Counted from the first letter of the stretch, positions 15,239-24,939 are shown. The stretch is 63,587 bases of DNA from Saprospirales bacterium (GCA_007695145.1 REEI01000122.1:1-63587), one strand, 5' to 3'. The notes: a model not told the origin generated them from the letters alone. Numbers and translations are program-made.

Positions 15239-17445
15239 CGAAAAGACGAAAGCGAGCTACTAAACGATCAAATATCATAGGTGTACTTCTTTCAAGATTG
15301 GTTAACCCGATAGCCAGACTATCTAAAGTCAATGATGCGATTGATTTGAAATTATCCTGGAAGCCATGGACAGTTCGTTTAGTAATTCTTTCAACTGTAA
15401 TTTTGTTGAGCTTGTCTGTATTTCAAGGTGTCAATGGAGATGAGAGTTATATGACCCCTTACAGTTATCTGTCATTTGAATTTTATAAATCGTTTGGGGA
15501 TTACTCTGTATTTGATGACTGGCACAATTGGGCTACCATGAGGTATAATGGGGTTGCATTCGTACTACCCTTTGGAATTTTAGCTGACATTTTTGGCTTG
15601 GAGGAAGCTGATCGTGGGTTTCATATTCTCAGACATTTTTTGTTGGCTATCTTGGGAATTTTTATGCTGTACTTTGTTGGCTTAATTTCTCGCACCTTAG
15701 GTAACTGGAGAGCTGCAGTAATAGCCATCATAATTTTTTTAGTCTCCCCCCGATTGTTAGGTCATACATTGATCAATCCAAGGGATATACCATTTGCTTT
15801 CGGGTTTATTGGGAGCCTATATTTTATCCTAATGATCCTTCAAAACTTTCAAAGACCCAAAATGAAGCACCTGCTTGGCTTGGCTTTTTTTATGGGATAT
15901 GCTTTGTCTATTAGAGCAGGTGGCGCACTCATGTTATTCATGTTTTTTATAGCCTTTTATGTAGCTCTTTTGTTGCTGGAATACCTTAAAAGGGAGGTAA
16001 GTCTTCCCGAAATGAGGACAATTGTTAAATCTCTTGGTGTACCAATAGCAGGAGGATTTTTGTTGGGGGTGTTTCTATGGCCTTTTGCACTGACAAACCC
16101 TGTAGAGGTAATTAGGGACACTTTTGATAGGGTAACTGCTTTCCCTGTGTCCATAAGAATTTTATTTGGAGGTGACCTAATAAGATCAACCGAAGTACCT
16201 TCTCATTATCTACCAACCTGGATTGGAATTTCCGCACCGCTTGTATTTCTAATTGGACTCTTCTCTATCTTTTTCTTCTTTAAACGAATATTTTTCAACG
16301 GACCAACTTACCTAAAGGCTAGCTATCTATTTATGTTTATTTCTCCCTTCCTTTTTGTGTTGTTTCAGGATCCTGCACTCTACGACGGCTGGCGCCACTT
16401 CACTTTTTTCTACGTCACCGGCGTACCACTTGCCGCCCTCGGTTGGGAAGCACTCTGTCAGTGGATAGAAGACAAGAATTGGAAACCGTGGATTGGCCCG
16501 GTGATTTTTGGACTCCTTATGGTCGAGCCCGCAGTGCATATTGTGAGAAATTACCAATACCCCTATGTATACTTCAATCCGCTTATAGGGGGCGCAAGTG
16601 GCGCCTTTGGGAATTACGAACTGGACTATTGGGGTATATCCACTCGTCAGGGTGTGGAGGCCCTGGAAAGAAAAGGAGTTTTACATGCCGATATGGAACC
16701 AATAGTGTTGGCTACTAACTTCCGATACAGTGTGCAGAACTGGTTGGCTCCGGAATACCGGGATAAGGTCTCCGTGGAATATGTCCGGTACAGGGAACGG
16801 TACAATACGGAATGGGATTATGCGATTTGGGTAAGTAGATTTATGGATGGCACCCATATGAAGGCCGTTAACTGGCCGTCATCCTCGAGAATACTCCAAC
16901 CCATTAAGGTCAACAATACTCCCATATCAGTAGTATACGAAAAAGGCCAACCTTATGTATTCGAAGCAAAAAAAGCCCTGGATCAGGGACAAATCAATGA
17001 GGCCATTCAGCATCTTCAACAGGAAATAGAGTGGAATCCTCGCAATAATGTTGCTTATTTGTTTTTAGGTCAGGCCTATATGAGAACGGGCAACTGGCAA
17101 GAAGCCTCTGCTCAACTCGAGTATGCACTCCAGTATGCACCTGACGACCAAAATACTATATTGAATTATGCCCTTACGCAGATAAATTTGGAGGATTATA
17201 ATGAAGCAAAGAGAATCCTTCACCACCTGGTTGAATTCCTTCCTACCAGTCATGGCGCATGGTACTATCTGGCAATGGCCAATCAGCGTACAGGAGATCT
17301 CTCTTTGGCAGCTCAGTATATACAAAATTGTGTTCAGGTTCGACCCGATTTCCGTGCAGGTTGGCAGCTGGGTGTTGAAATTTTTGAAGAAATAGGCGAT
17401 CAGGATAGAGCAAATCTGTTTAGGAATAGACTCAATCAGCTTTAA
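15235..17445 (+). CDS. GT-C type membrane glycosyltransferase with C-terminal TPR repeats
   Basis: 736 residues. A basic N terminus is followed by about ten hydrophobic helices (first near 52-68). The first outside loop carries acidic motifs (VNGDESYMTPYSY and DDWHNW) where GT-C (PMT/ArnT-like) enzymes hold their catalytic Asp. From about residue 570 come roughly four TPR units (ALDQGQINEAIQHLQQEIEW, AYMRTGNWQEASAQL, INLEDYNEAKRI, ANQRTGDLSLAAQYI). It probably transfers a sugar from a polyprenyl-phosphate donor outside the membrane, with the TPR part binding partners. Start overlaps the aminotransferase stop by 4 bases. Base composition changes sharply near 16370 (about codon 379), so the gene looks like a mosaic of low-GC 5' and normal-GC 3' parts. 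Confidence 0.82.
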   Translation: MTKRRKRATKRSNIIGVLLSRLVNPIARLSKVNDAIDLKLSWKPWTVRLVILSTVILLSLSVFQGVNGDESYMTPYSYLSFEFYKSFGDYSVFDDWHNWATMRYNGVAFVLPFGILADIFGLEEADRGFHILRHFLLAILGIFMLYFVGLISRTLGNWRAAVIAIIIFLVSPRLLGHTLINPRDIPFAFGFIGSLYFILMILQNFQRPKMKHLLGLAFFMGYALSIRAGGALMLFMFFIAFYVALLLLEYLKREVSLPEMRTIVKSLGVPIAGGFLLGVFLWPFALTNPVEVIRDTFDRVTAFPVSIRILFGGDLIRSTEVPSHYLPTWIGISAPLVFLIGLFSIFFFFKRIFFNGPTYLKASYLFMFISPFLFVLFQDPALYDGWRHFTFFYVTGVPLAALGWEALCQWIEDKNWKPWIGPVIFGLLMVEPAVHIVRNYQYPYVYFNPLIGGASGAFGNYELDYWGISTRQGVEALERKGVLHADMEPIVLATNFRYSVQNWLAPEYRDKVSVEYVRYRERYNTEWDYAIWVSRFMDGTHMKAVNWPSSSRILQPIKVNNTPISVVYEKGQPYVFEAKKALDQGQINEAIQHLQQEIEWNPRNNVAYLFLGQAYMRTGNWQEASAQLEYALQYAPDDQNTILNYALTQINLEDYNEAKRILHHLVEFLPTSHGAWYYLAMANQRTGDLSLAAQYIQNCVQVRPDFRAGWQLGVEIFEEIGDQDRANLFRNRLNQL

Positions 17446-17590
17446 AATAACGGTGTGTTGAAACTTCTTTTTTTATATCTGACTATTCAGCCTCCTTTAG
17501 ATTGACTCCTGGTTGACCGCCACTAGAAAACACAAAAAATCGGGGGTTAAATTTTCAGACCTGCAAAATTGTTGATCATTGAATGCATTA

Positions 17591-18898
17591 TTAGTCCACG
17601 AAAAATTCCCCTGCCAGGGCCATGAGATCGATATATGCCAAAGCCCTGTTTCGCCTGACGTTTGCGATGGCTTCTTCTCCTCTAACCAATTGCTGCTGCA
17701 CTTCCCTCAATTCAAAATTATTGATTCTTCCAGCCAGAAACATCTCTTCGGCCAGTTCGAGATTTTGCCTGGCGAGTTCGAGATTTTCACGTTCAATTTC
17801 CAGTAACCTGCCGCTGTTTTGAAATTCGAGATACCTCTTTCTGGTTTCAGTTTCCAATTCGCTCCTAAGGTCTGCCAATTGCATTGCCCCGACTTCTAGC
17901 CTCAATTGATTCACCTGGATTTCTTTCCTACTTCGGTGGCCGTCGAAGATGTTGAAACGTGCCGTTGCTCCAATAAATGGACCGTAGTTTCTGTTGGATT
18001 GAAAAATTCCCACTTCACTGAGGGTATAGTTGTAGTCAATTCCAGCATTGAGTTCTATAGTTGGAAGTTTGAATGCCCTGCTGATTTCCAAATCACTCTC
18101 GAGTACGAACTGCTGAATGGTCTCAAAAACCACCTCCGGATTGTTGATGAGTACATCGGCAAGTAGATTTTCCAACTCTACCTCCTCCTCATCAAAATAA
18201 CCTTCAGCATCAGGTAGGACATCAAATGGCTCAGTATTCATCAGCCTAAAAAGATCCTGCATTGCAATCTCTCGCATTGAAATCACCTGCTCCAACCTCG
18301 CCCTTTCTCGGTTGAGTTCGGTTTGAGTTTGAAGTAGGTTCAGTCGGGTGCCTCTCCCCAATTCCAGTCTTTCTTGTTCCAGTTCTTCCAGTTCCTCAAA
18401 AAATCGTATGCTTTCAAGAATATAATCCTCACTGTCCCGGAAGTAAATCACTGTGTAGAATACTCTGCTAAGACGGGATAGCATATCTCTTGCGATTACC
18501 TCAATTTGTTGAGCACTGAGGTTTTCCAGCCGATCCAGTCGCATTTTTTGATTTCGGCCCCCACCTCCATCGTACAAAGTGTAGGTTGCCTGAACCCCGG
18601 TATTAAAACTAAAATTGCCCGCCCATTCTACAGATCTGATGGTGCCGTCAAAAAGTTCTTGCCTTGAATTATTGGATGAGTAATTAAGTCCGGTCTGAAA
18701 ACCCACTCTGGGAAGCAAACCTGCATTCCCGGGGTGATTTTGAGTTTGGGATATTTCGAAATTCTTGCGAGCTATTTCAATTCCGTAGTTTTGCCTCAAA
18801 GCTATTTCAAAAGCTTCCTCCAGGCTGAGCCTCTCCTGCGAAAAGGCTGATGAAACCATCACTACGACAAAGAAACCAGCAATTATTAACCGTATCAT
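17591..18898 (-). CDS. TolC-family outer-membrane efflux protein
   Basis: 435 residues with an N-terminal signal peptide (MIRLIIAGFFVVVMVSSAFSQ). The repeated outer-membrane factor pattern is seen: LSLEEAFEIALRQNYGIEIA in the first repeat, long coiled-coil helices rich in Glu and Gln (about 150-220 and 340-410), and a beta-strand segment with ARFNIFDG. It forms the outer-membrane channel of the RND exporter encoded just upstream. Its start overlaps the pump gene stop by 4 bases. Last gene of a three-gene operon; 145 bases separate its 3' end from the convergent GT-C gene, without an evident terminator. Confidence 0.93.
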   Translation of the reverse strand: MIRLIIAGFFVVVMVSSAFSQERLSLEEAFEIALRQNYGIEIARKNFEISQTQNHPGNAGLLPRVGFQTGLNYSSNNSRQELFDGTIRSVEWAGNFSFNTGVQATYTLYDGGGGRNQKMRLDRLENLSAQQIEVIARDMLSRLSRVFYTVIYFRDSEDYILESIRFFEELEELEQERLELGRGTRLNLLQTQTELNRERARLEQVISMREIAMQDLFRLMNTEPFDVLPDAEGYFDEEEVELENLLADVLINNPEVVFETIQQFVLESDLEISRAFKLPTIELNAGIDYNYTLSEVGIFQSNRNYGPFIGATARFNIFDGHRSRKEIQVNQLRLEVGAMQLADLRSELETETRKRYLEFQNSGRLLEIERENLELARQNLELAEEMFLAGRINNFELREVQQQLVRGEEAIANVRRNRALAYIDLMALAGEFFVD

Positions 18899-21800
18899 GT
18901 ATTTGCAATTTCGGTATTCAATAGACTTCGCTTGCGAGAGAGCAAGGCGTACATGGCGGGGATGACGTATAGTGTCAGTAAGAGCGAAAACATCAACCCC
19001 CCCACGACCACAATGCCCATTGGTATCCTGCTGGTAGCTGAAGCTCCCAGAGCCAGAGCTATGGGTAGTGTTGCCAGAGAAGTTGCAAGACTGGTCATCA
19101 ATATGGGCCTGAATCGCAGTGTGGCAGCTTCCAGAGCAGCCTCCTTGATTGTTTTAGAAGAGGCGAGTTTCTGATTGGCAAACTCTACTATGAGAATACC
19201 ATTTTTAGTGACTATACCAACCAGTACAATGATTCCAATCTGGCTGAAAATATTCATGCTGTGACCAAAGACATATAGACAAATCAAAGCCCCAATTAGG
19301 GCAAGTGGAACAGTAAACATGATCACAAAGGGATCTACAAAGCTCTCAAATTGTGCAGCCAATGCGAGAAATACCAGAACCAAAGCCAAAATAAATGCGA
19401 AGTAAAGCCCACCGGCACTGTCCATAAAGTCTCTTGAGGTTCCGGTAAGGGTGGTGAAAAAAGAATCATCCAGCAATTCATCTGCTACTTCATCCATTGC
19501 TTCAATCCCCTGACCAAGACTGTATCCATCGTTTAATCCAGCTGATACCGTAGCCGATACATAACGATTGTAGCGGTAAAGTTGAGGAGGAGATGAACGC
19601 TCTTCGAGTGTTACAAGATTATTGAGCGGTATGAGCTGTCCAGCTCTGTTTCGAACAGTTGCCTGTTCAAGGTCAAGTGGAGCGTCCCTGCTACTTCTTA
19701 TGGCTTCACCAATCACTTCATATTGCTTTCCATCCATTATGAAAAATCCGTACCTCTGACTGGCAAAAAAGAGTTGGAGGGTTTCGGCTATGTCGCGGAC
19801 ACTTACACCCAGAGCATTGGCTCTGATTCGATCTATGGATACAGTTATTTCGGGTTTGGTGAATTTCAAATTGACATCCACCACATTAAAGGTCGGGTGT
19901 TGCTCTGCCCTGGAGAGAAATTCCGGCAATACCTCTCGCATTCGGTCGAGATTGGGTGCCTGTATTACATACTGTACCGGAAGACCACTGAGCCCACGAC
20001 CTACCTGAATGGTTTGATCCTGCACGGCAAAGCTGCGCGCAAAGTTGTGAGCTCGAAGTTTTGGGAAAATATCGCGGACGATTTCTTGCTGTGACCGACT
20101 TCTCTCACTGGGATCGGATAATGCAACCCTAACAAAACCTGAATTTACCGAGGTAGAAGCCCCAAATCCAGGAGAAGTTACCGAGATTATGGATGTTTTC
20201 TCAGGTATGGTATCCAAAAACTTCAATAGTTCTAGCATGTACTCATCCATGAGGTCATAGGAGGTTCCTTCCGGAGCCTGACTCACTACTCTGAAACGAC
20301 TCTTATCCTCCATTGGTGCAAGTTCAGTTGGAAGGATTTCAAGTAATATGTATATACCTGCTCCGGCTACCAGAATGATAATGGGTGCTACCCAGTGAAC
20401 CTTCAAAAAGGCATTGAGTGACTTTCGGTAACCGCTGACCAATGATTTAAAAAAGGGTTCAGTAATCCTGTATAGAAATCCCTGCGTATCCCTCTTTTTC
20501 AATATCCTCGATGCAAGCATGGGGGTCATGCTCAGTGACACAAAAGTTGAAATAATAACTGCTCCGGCCAGTACCACCCCAAATTCCCGGAAAAGTCTCC
20601 CGGTAGCTCCCTCCAGGAAAATAATGGGCATAAAAACGGCCACCAGTGCAACCGTAGTTGCAATAATGGCAAAGTAAATCTCTTTTGCACCCGTCAGTCC
20701 TGCCTCAATGGGGTCCAGCCCCTTTTCAATTTTTTGGTAGATGTTTTCGAGCATTACAATGGCATCGTCCACCACCAGCCCAGTAGCCAACACCACTCCG
20801 AGAAGAGTGAGAACGTTGATGGTAAATCCAAATACGTACATCACAAAAAAAGCTCCAATCAGCGATATGGGCATGGCAACAACTGGAATGAGCGTCGTCC
20901 TCCAGTCGCGGAGGAAAAAGAAAATAACGAGAATTACCAGTATAAAAGCCATAAAAATAGTGCTCTTTACTTCAGTAATGGCATTTCGTATGGGAATGGT
21001 CGTATCTATAGCATAGCCAAGTTGTATGTCCTCAGGCAATTCTCTTTCAATCACCCGAACCCTTTCATAAAATTGATCTGCAATGTCAATGTGATTGGAG
21101 CCTGGCTGGGGCGTTACAGCCAGGCCTACCATGGGGATTTTGTTGTTGCCCCTGAGTAGGGTTCTCATATTTTGAGGGGCAATTTGGGCGTCCCCCACAT
21201 CTTTCAGACGCACCAAAGCCCCATTGTCTTCCCTGATGATCAAATTTCTAAATTCCTCCGGACTTGACATCCTGCCGAAGGTTCTTATGGTGAGTTCTGT
21301 CCTGAAACCCTCAATGTTTCCGCTGGGCAACTCTACATTTTCCCGATTTAGGGCATTCCTTACATCCACCGGACTTACCCCCAAGGCGGTCATTTTCGCA
21401 GGGTCCAAATTCAGTCTCATGGAATACCTCTTCGTTCCCCAGATTCGAATAAGACTAATTCCGGGTATGGTTTGAAGTCGCTCTTTGAGGATGTCGTCTG
21501 CAAAGGCAGTCAACTGCATGAGGTCCCTTCGGTCACTTTGTACCGTGAGTACCAGAATGGTAGTGGCATCCGCATCTGCCTTTTGTACGATGGGCGGTTC
21601 AATATCAGGTGGCAATGAGCGCAACGATCTCGACACCCTATCACGGACATCATTGGCAGCAGCCTCCAGATCAATATTGAGGTCGAATTCTACTGTAATG
21701 GTACTTCTTCCGTCTGCACTCACGGAAGACATTTCCCTTATCCCGGCAATGCCATTAATATTCTCCTCCAGAGGCTCTGTAATCTGAGACTCGATGACAT

Positions 21801-21969
21801 CCGCATTCGCTCCCGGATAGTTGGTTACTACAGTGATAATAGGCGGATCTACTGAGGGATATTCGCGCAAGCCGAGGTAAGTAAAGCCGATGATTCCAAA
21901 CAACAAAATCACAATTGACATGACCGTTGTTAGGACCGGCCGTTCTATGGAAATGGACGACAGGCTCAT
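18895..21969 (-). CDS. RND efflux pump, HAE1 type (AcrB-like)
   Basis: 1024 residues, the usual size. It shows the duplicated RND architecture: N-terminal helix (VLTTVMSIVILLFGIIGFTYL), first porter domain with REYPSVDPP, helices with the proton-relay pair in LATGLVVDDAIVMLENI (D401, D402), second periplasmic part and a final helix bundle ending GIVVVGGLMFSLLLTLYVIPAM. It exports hydrophobic compounds using the proton gradient. It lies 2 bases after the adaptor stop and overlaps the TolC gene by 4 bases. Substrates cannot be read from the sequence, and no local regulator gene is present. Confidence 0.95.
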   Translation of the reverse strand: MSLSSISIERPVLTTVMSIVILLFGIIGFTYLGLREYPSVDPPIITVVTNYPGANADVIESQITEPLEENINGIAGIREMSSVSADGRSTITVEFDLNIDLEAAANDVRDRVSRSLRSLPPDIEPPIVQKADADATTILVLTVQSDRRDLMQLTAFADDILKERLQTIPGISLIRIWGTKRYSMRLNLDPAKMTALGVSPVDVRNALNRENVELPSGNIEGFRTELTIRTFGRMSSPEEFRNLIIREDNGALVRLKDVGDAQIAPQNMRTLLRGNNKIPMVGLAVTPQPGSNHIDIADQFYERVRVIERELPEDIQLGYAIDTTIPIRNAITEVKSTIFMAFILVILVIFFFLRDWRTTLIPVVAMPISLIGAFFVMYVFGFTINVLTLLGVVLATGLVVDDAIVMLENIYQKIEKGLDPIEAGLTGAKEIYFAIIATTVALVAVFMPIIFLEGATGRLFREFGVVLAGAVIISTFVSLSMTPMLASRILKKRDTQGFLYRITEPFFKSLVSGYRKSLNAFLKVHWVAPIIILVAGAGIYILLEILPTELAPMEDKSRFRVVSQAPEGTSYDLMDEYMLELLKFLDTIPEKTSIISVTSPGFGASTSVNSGFVRVALSDPSERSRSQQEIVRDIFPKLRAHNFARSFAVQDQTIQVGRGLSGLPVQYVIQAPNLDRMREVLPEFLSRAEQHPTFNVVDVNLKFTKPEITVSIDRIRANALGVSVRDIAETLQLFFASQRYGFFIMDGKQYEVIGEAIRSSRDAPLDLEQATVRNRAGQLIPLNNLVTLEERSSPPQLYRYNRYVSATVSAGLNDGYSLGQGIEAMDEVADELLDDSFFTTLTGTSRDFMDSAGGLYFAFILALVLVFLALAAQFESFVDPFVIMFTVPLALIGALICLYVFGHSMNIFSQIGIIVLVGIVTKNGILIVEFANQKLASSKTIKEAALEAATLRFRPILMTSLATSLATLPIALALGASATSRIPMGIVVVGGLMFSLLLTLYVIPAMYALLSRKRSLLNTEIANT

Positions 21970-21971
21970 AG

Positions 21972-23042
21972 TTAAAAGTTATTCTCAAATGAAAAATCAA
22001 TCAGCTCAACGTTCACATTTGCACCCTCTGCCAGGGACATCAATCCCGTTGTTATTACGGTATCTCCTGCATGAAGACCTTCTAGTATTTGAACCGCCTT
22101 TTCAGTGCGAATGCCTGTGCGGATTGACAATCCCTTTGCTTTTCCGTTCCTGGATACAAACAGCATTTGACCTTCGATCACGGGAATAACCGCCTCGGAG
22201 GGAACCATTACAGCTCCCGGACTTACATCCACCCGCAGTCTAACTTGTGCAAACCTTCCTGGTAAAAACCTCACCTCTCGATTGTCCACTCTTGCTCTCA
22301 TTCTCATAGTCCTGGTCTGGGGATTGATACCGGGTTCTACCGCATATATGGTAGCATTGTGAAGCGTATTCCCACCCACTGTAGTAAAGGTTACATGAGA
22401 GCCCACTCCCAGTTGATCAATGTAGGTTTCAGGAACTTCAAAGTCTAGTTTAATTGGATTGAGTTGGTGTAAAGTAGCTATTCGGGTACCGGGGCTCACA
22501 AAATTGCCTTCACTGATGTGTCGCAAACCCACCTGGCCAGTAAAAGGCGCATATACATTCAGTTTAGATTTCCGAACCTCCAAAAGATCCTTTTCAGCTA
22601 TAAGGGTAGCCTCCCGGTTTTTTGCCCTCAATAGCTCCTCCTCACTGATTGCCTGTATGGCAAAAAGCCTTTCAGCTCTCTGTCTCTCATCTTCTGCCAG
22701 CTTTATCTCCAATTCCAGTTTTGCAATTTCACCACTTATTTCGCGACCATCCATAGAGATTAATAATTGACCCCTGTTCACAACGGTCCCCTCTGAGAAA
22801 TTTATAGACCTAATCATTCCAGCTACTTCAGGAGTGATATTCAGCTGCTCATAGGCCTCAAAGGTGCCCGGTACGATGACTTCATTGGCCACTTCTAAAG
22901 TGTCCACAACGACTCCCCTCACATTGGTCACAGGAGGACCCTGACGGGATGGTTGTCCCGACCCCTCCGCGGGAGCATCACCACATGAAACCAACATCAC
23001 AACTGAAAGGCACAAGAAAATCCAAATTAGGTATCTATACAT
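21972..23042 (-). CDS. RND periplasmic adaptor subunit (membrane fusion lipoprotein)
   Basis: About 356 residues from the ATG at 23042. An upstream ATG at 23057 adds five residues before the signal. The signal ends in a lipobox (MLVSC, Cys 20 from the inner start), so the protein should be lipid-anchored. The order is then beta-barrel and lipoyl halves (GTFEAYEQLNITPEVAGMI and KLNVYAPFTGQVGLRH), with an alpha hairpin between (about 100-155) and a C-terminal beta domain (MVPSEAVIPVIEGQMLFV). It links pump and TolC channel. First gene of the operon. Confidence 0.94.
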   Translation of the reverse strand: MYRYLIWIFLCLSVVMLVSCGDAPAEGSGQPSRQGPPVTNVRGVVVDTLEVANEVIVPGTFEAYEQLNITPEVAGMIRSINFSEGTVVNRGQLLISMDGREISGEIAKLELEIKLAEDERQRAERLFAIQAISEEELLRAKNREATLIAEKDLLEVRKSKLNVYAPFTGQVGLRHISEGNFVSPGTRIATLHQLNPIKLDFEVPETYIDQLGVGSHVTFTTVGGNTLHNATIYAVEPGINPQTRTMRMRARVDNREVRFLPGRFAQVRLRVDVSPGAVMVPSEAVIPVIEGQMLFVSRNGKAKGLSIRTGIRTEKAVQILEGLHAGDTVITTGLMSLAEGANVNVELIDFSFENNF

Positions 23043-23233
23043 TATATACACATTCATGTAATTTTATGCAATATAAATCAATAAACCTCCAATAGGTTTA
23101 TATATTGCTTTTGCAAATTTCATATAATTATCCAACTTACTGACCTGGCAGTACTTGTTAATTCCTGAAAAGCAAACAATTAACAGATGTTTAAGAGCTT
23201 AGATTCGACCTTAAGGCCCAACCTTTAGGATGG

Positions 23234-24298
23234 TCATTCTTTTCTAACCCAAGCAACCACCGGCTTGTGGTCAGAGAATGGCTCAGCTATAAGTTGGTGA
23301 TCGATGGTTTTAAATTCGGGGTCTGTAAAGATGGCATCAATTCTAAGGAGTGGAACCGGCCCCAGATAGGTCACCCCAAATCCCCTGCCTGCCTCGAGAA
23401 AGCTGTCTTTTTTTCCATAGGAAAGCTTTCGGTAAGTGTATGAGATGGGAAGATCATTAATGTCTCCCATGATGATGACCGGATAGGGGGACTCTTTGGA
23501 ATGCTCCAAAATAGTTTCAACTTGATTGACACGCATGGCAGATGAGCGCTGGTAGTTTCCAAAAATTTCCAGTACTGAACGAAGTGATTGCCAACTCCAG
23601 TCAAGACCTTCTTTTTTGATCAACTCACTTTGATCGGTAATTTGATTGGATTGTAGGTGGATATTGTAAATCCTGCAAACCCCCTTTACAGGAAAGTCGA
23701 TATCTGCCCAGACTACTGAATTTTCATAATTTTCAAAAGCCAAAAAGCCAAAATCAATTACAGGATGGTCGGTGTAAATGGCCGTTCGGTAGTTGATTTT
23801 ATTGATCAGATGTGCAAACGGGTAGTGGTCTTCCATCCATTTTTTTAAAGAGGGGACAAATTCCTGTAGGGCAAGCACATCCGGTTTTTTATGTTCATTC
23901 ATCATTTGAATCCATTCAGTGGCAGTGCTGTTGGCAGGGGTGTCACCGGACAGTAGTTGATATCCATAGTTTATATTGAAGCTCACCATCTTGAGATCAG
24001 TTGGCTGTGGGGCTATTTTTGACCCACCTGAGGTGAAATTTTTGGAGTGCAATGGCCATCCCGCGATTATGAGCAAAAGGGCAAACAAGGCCGAGAGATA
24101 TTTAGACCGAACTAAAAAAAATACACCCAGCGACAGATTGATCAAAAGCATGAATGGGTAAGCCAGTAAAAGTGCCACCGCGAAAGGCACTTTACCCGGG
24201 TCAGCAAGCGGTGCAGTATAGGATATTATGGTCAATCCACCCCAGACCAGCAGCCAGATATTGATTTTTTTACCAACTTTTCTGTCCTTTATAGCCAT
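23234..24298 (-). CDS. Endonuclease/exonuclease/phosphatase-family membrane protein
   Basis: 354 residues. Three N-terminal hydrophobic helices (about 12-90) anchor an EEP domain that starts at LKMVSFNINYG (about 102). Metal and phosphate-binding motifs are visible in order: VLALQEF (catalytic Glu), YNIHLQSNQ, IIMGDINDLP, RIDAIFTDPEF and FSDHKPVVAW (catalytic Asp-His). Membrane-anchored EEP proteins of this type are widespread in Bacteroidota. The domain could act on nucleic acids, phospholipids or phosphoinositides, and the choice is not evident. It probably faces the periplasm. It stands alone, with 298 bases to the next gene. Confidence 0.88.
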   Translation of the reverse strand: MAIKDRKVGKKINIWLLVWGGLTIISYTAPLADPGKVPFAVALLLAYPFMLLINLSLGVFFLVRSKYLSALFALLLIIAGWPLHSKNFTSGGSKIAPQPTDLKMVSFNINYGYQLLSGDTPANSTATEWIQMMNEHKKPDVLALQEFVPSLKKWMEDHYPFAHLINKINYRTAIYTDHPVIDFGFLAFENYENSVVWADIDFPVKGVCRIYNIHLQSNQITDQSELIKKEGLDWSWQSLRSVLEIFGNYQRSSAMRVNQVETILEHSKESPYPVIIMGDINDLPISYTYRKLSYGKKDSFLEAGRGFGVTYLGPVPLLRIDAIFTDPEFKTIDHQLIAEPFSDHKPVVAWVRKE

Positions 24299-24445
24299 GA
24301 TTTAGCTTAAAAATTTCTCTTGATGCAAAACGAAAACTACCACCCAGGACGATACCCCCACTTAATTAAATGATTCTTTTATCTCAAAAGTGTCTTTAAA
24401 GTAAAATTAGCAGAATGTTGAATGCCTTTTGGAAAAGGGATAAAG

Positions 24446-24466
24446 AGGCTGGGTACAGCCTTTTTT
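24446..24466 (+). terminator. Hairpin with T tract in an intergenic region between two minus-strand genes
   Basis: AGGCTG (24446-24451) pairs with CAGCCT (24456-24461), loop GGTA, running into TTTTTT. The T tract is on the plus strand, although both flanking genes are on the minus strand, so it would stop an antisense or unannotated plus-strand transcript. Confidence 0.35.
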
Positions 24467-24596
24467 GATGACTTGATTAAGTCGGTGGGTTATATTCATT
24501 GAAGTCAGCTGGTCTCCCCCTCTCTGAAGCTGCCATGACTCTCCCCACAGCTTATATTTTTATAGTTGGGGCTCATCGTTTTGGGCCTTTTCATCA

Positions 24597-24917
24597 TCAC
24601 TTCATCAAGCCAAAAATTTTAGCATACCTCACTAATTCACCTTGATTGCTAACCTTTATTTTTCCCATCAAAAGAGCCATCATTGGATTGAGTTCTCTAT
24701 TGATCACCTTCATAAAGTTCTCCCCGCTTCCACCTACGACGCATTTAGGTTCGTATTGTAATCCTTCCAGCACCTCTATTTTTCCACGGTCAATCCTGAC
24801 GGTCAATTGACAAGCATCAGGTGCCGAGAGATTAAAGTGAAAGCAGGTTTCGCTCTCAGCTATAGCAGCGGGATCCACTCTTTTGGGAAGATTCAACAAA
24901 AATTCATCAGCCTTCAT
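24597..24917 (-). CDS. SCP2 sterol-carrier-like domain protein
   Basis: 106 residues that match a stand-alone SCP2-type lipid-binding domain: an early amphipathic helix (DEFLLNLPKRVDP), the strand pair CQLTVRIDRGKIEVLEG, the GSGENFMKVINRELNPMMALLMGKIKVSNQG segment with the typical MGKIKVxG-like turn, and a closing helix. Such small proteins bind acyl chains or other hydrophobic ligands in the cytoplasm. No enzyme is fused. It has its own promoter motif and no operon partner here. Confidence 0.8.
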   Translation of the reverse strand: MKADEFLLNLPKRVDPAAIAESETCFHFNLSAPDACQLTVRIDRGKIEVLEGLQYEPKCVVGGSGENFMKVINRELNPMMALLMGKIKVSNQGELVRYAKIFGLMK

Positions 24918-24939
24918 TGCCCCATTTTTTATGAAAGTG

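Larger units (their letters stand above)
12375..16368. other. Low-GC glycan cassette, probable exchanged segment
   Basis: Sampled 60-base lines in this stretch give about 32-42% GC (for example 33% at 12601, 35% at 13741, 37% at 15721, 32% at 16261). The lines from 16381 onward give 60%, 52%, 43%, 50% and 53%. The change is abrupt and falls inside the GT-C/TPR gene. The segment holds the GT2, sulfotransferase and aminotransferase genes and the first half of the GT-C gene. I infer replacement of a surface-glycan cassette by recombination, with the right breakpoint near 16370. Confidence 0.6.

Noticed and set aside
20734-21159. 141-codon frame antisense to the RND pump
   Set aside because: Shadow frame of a conserved transporter gene.
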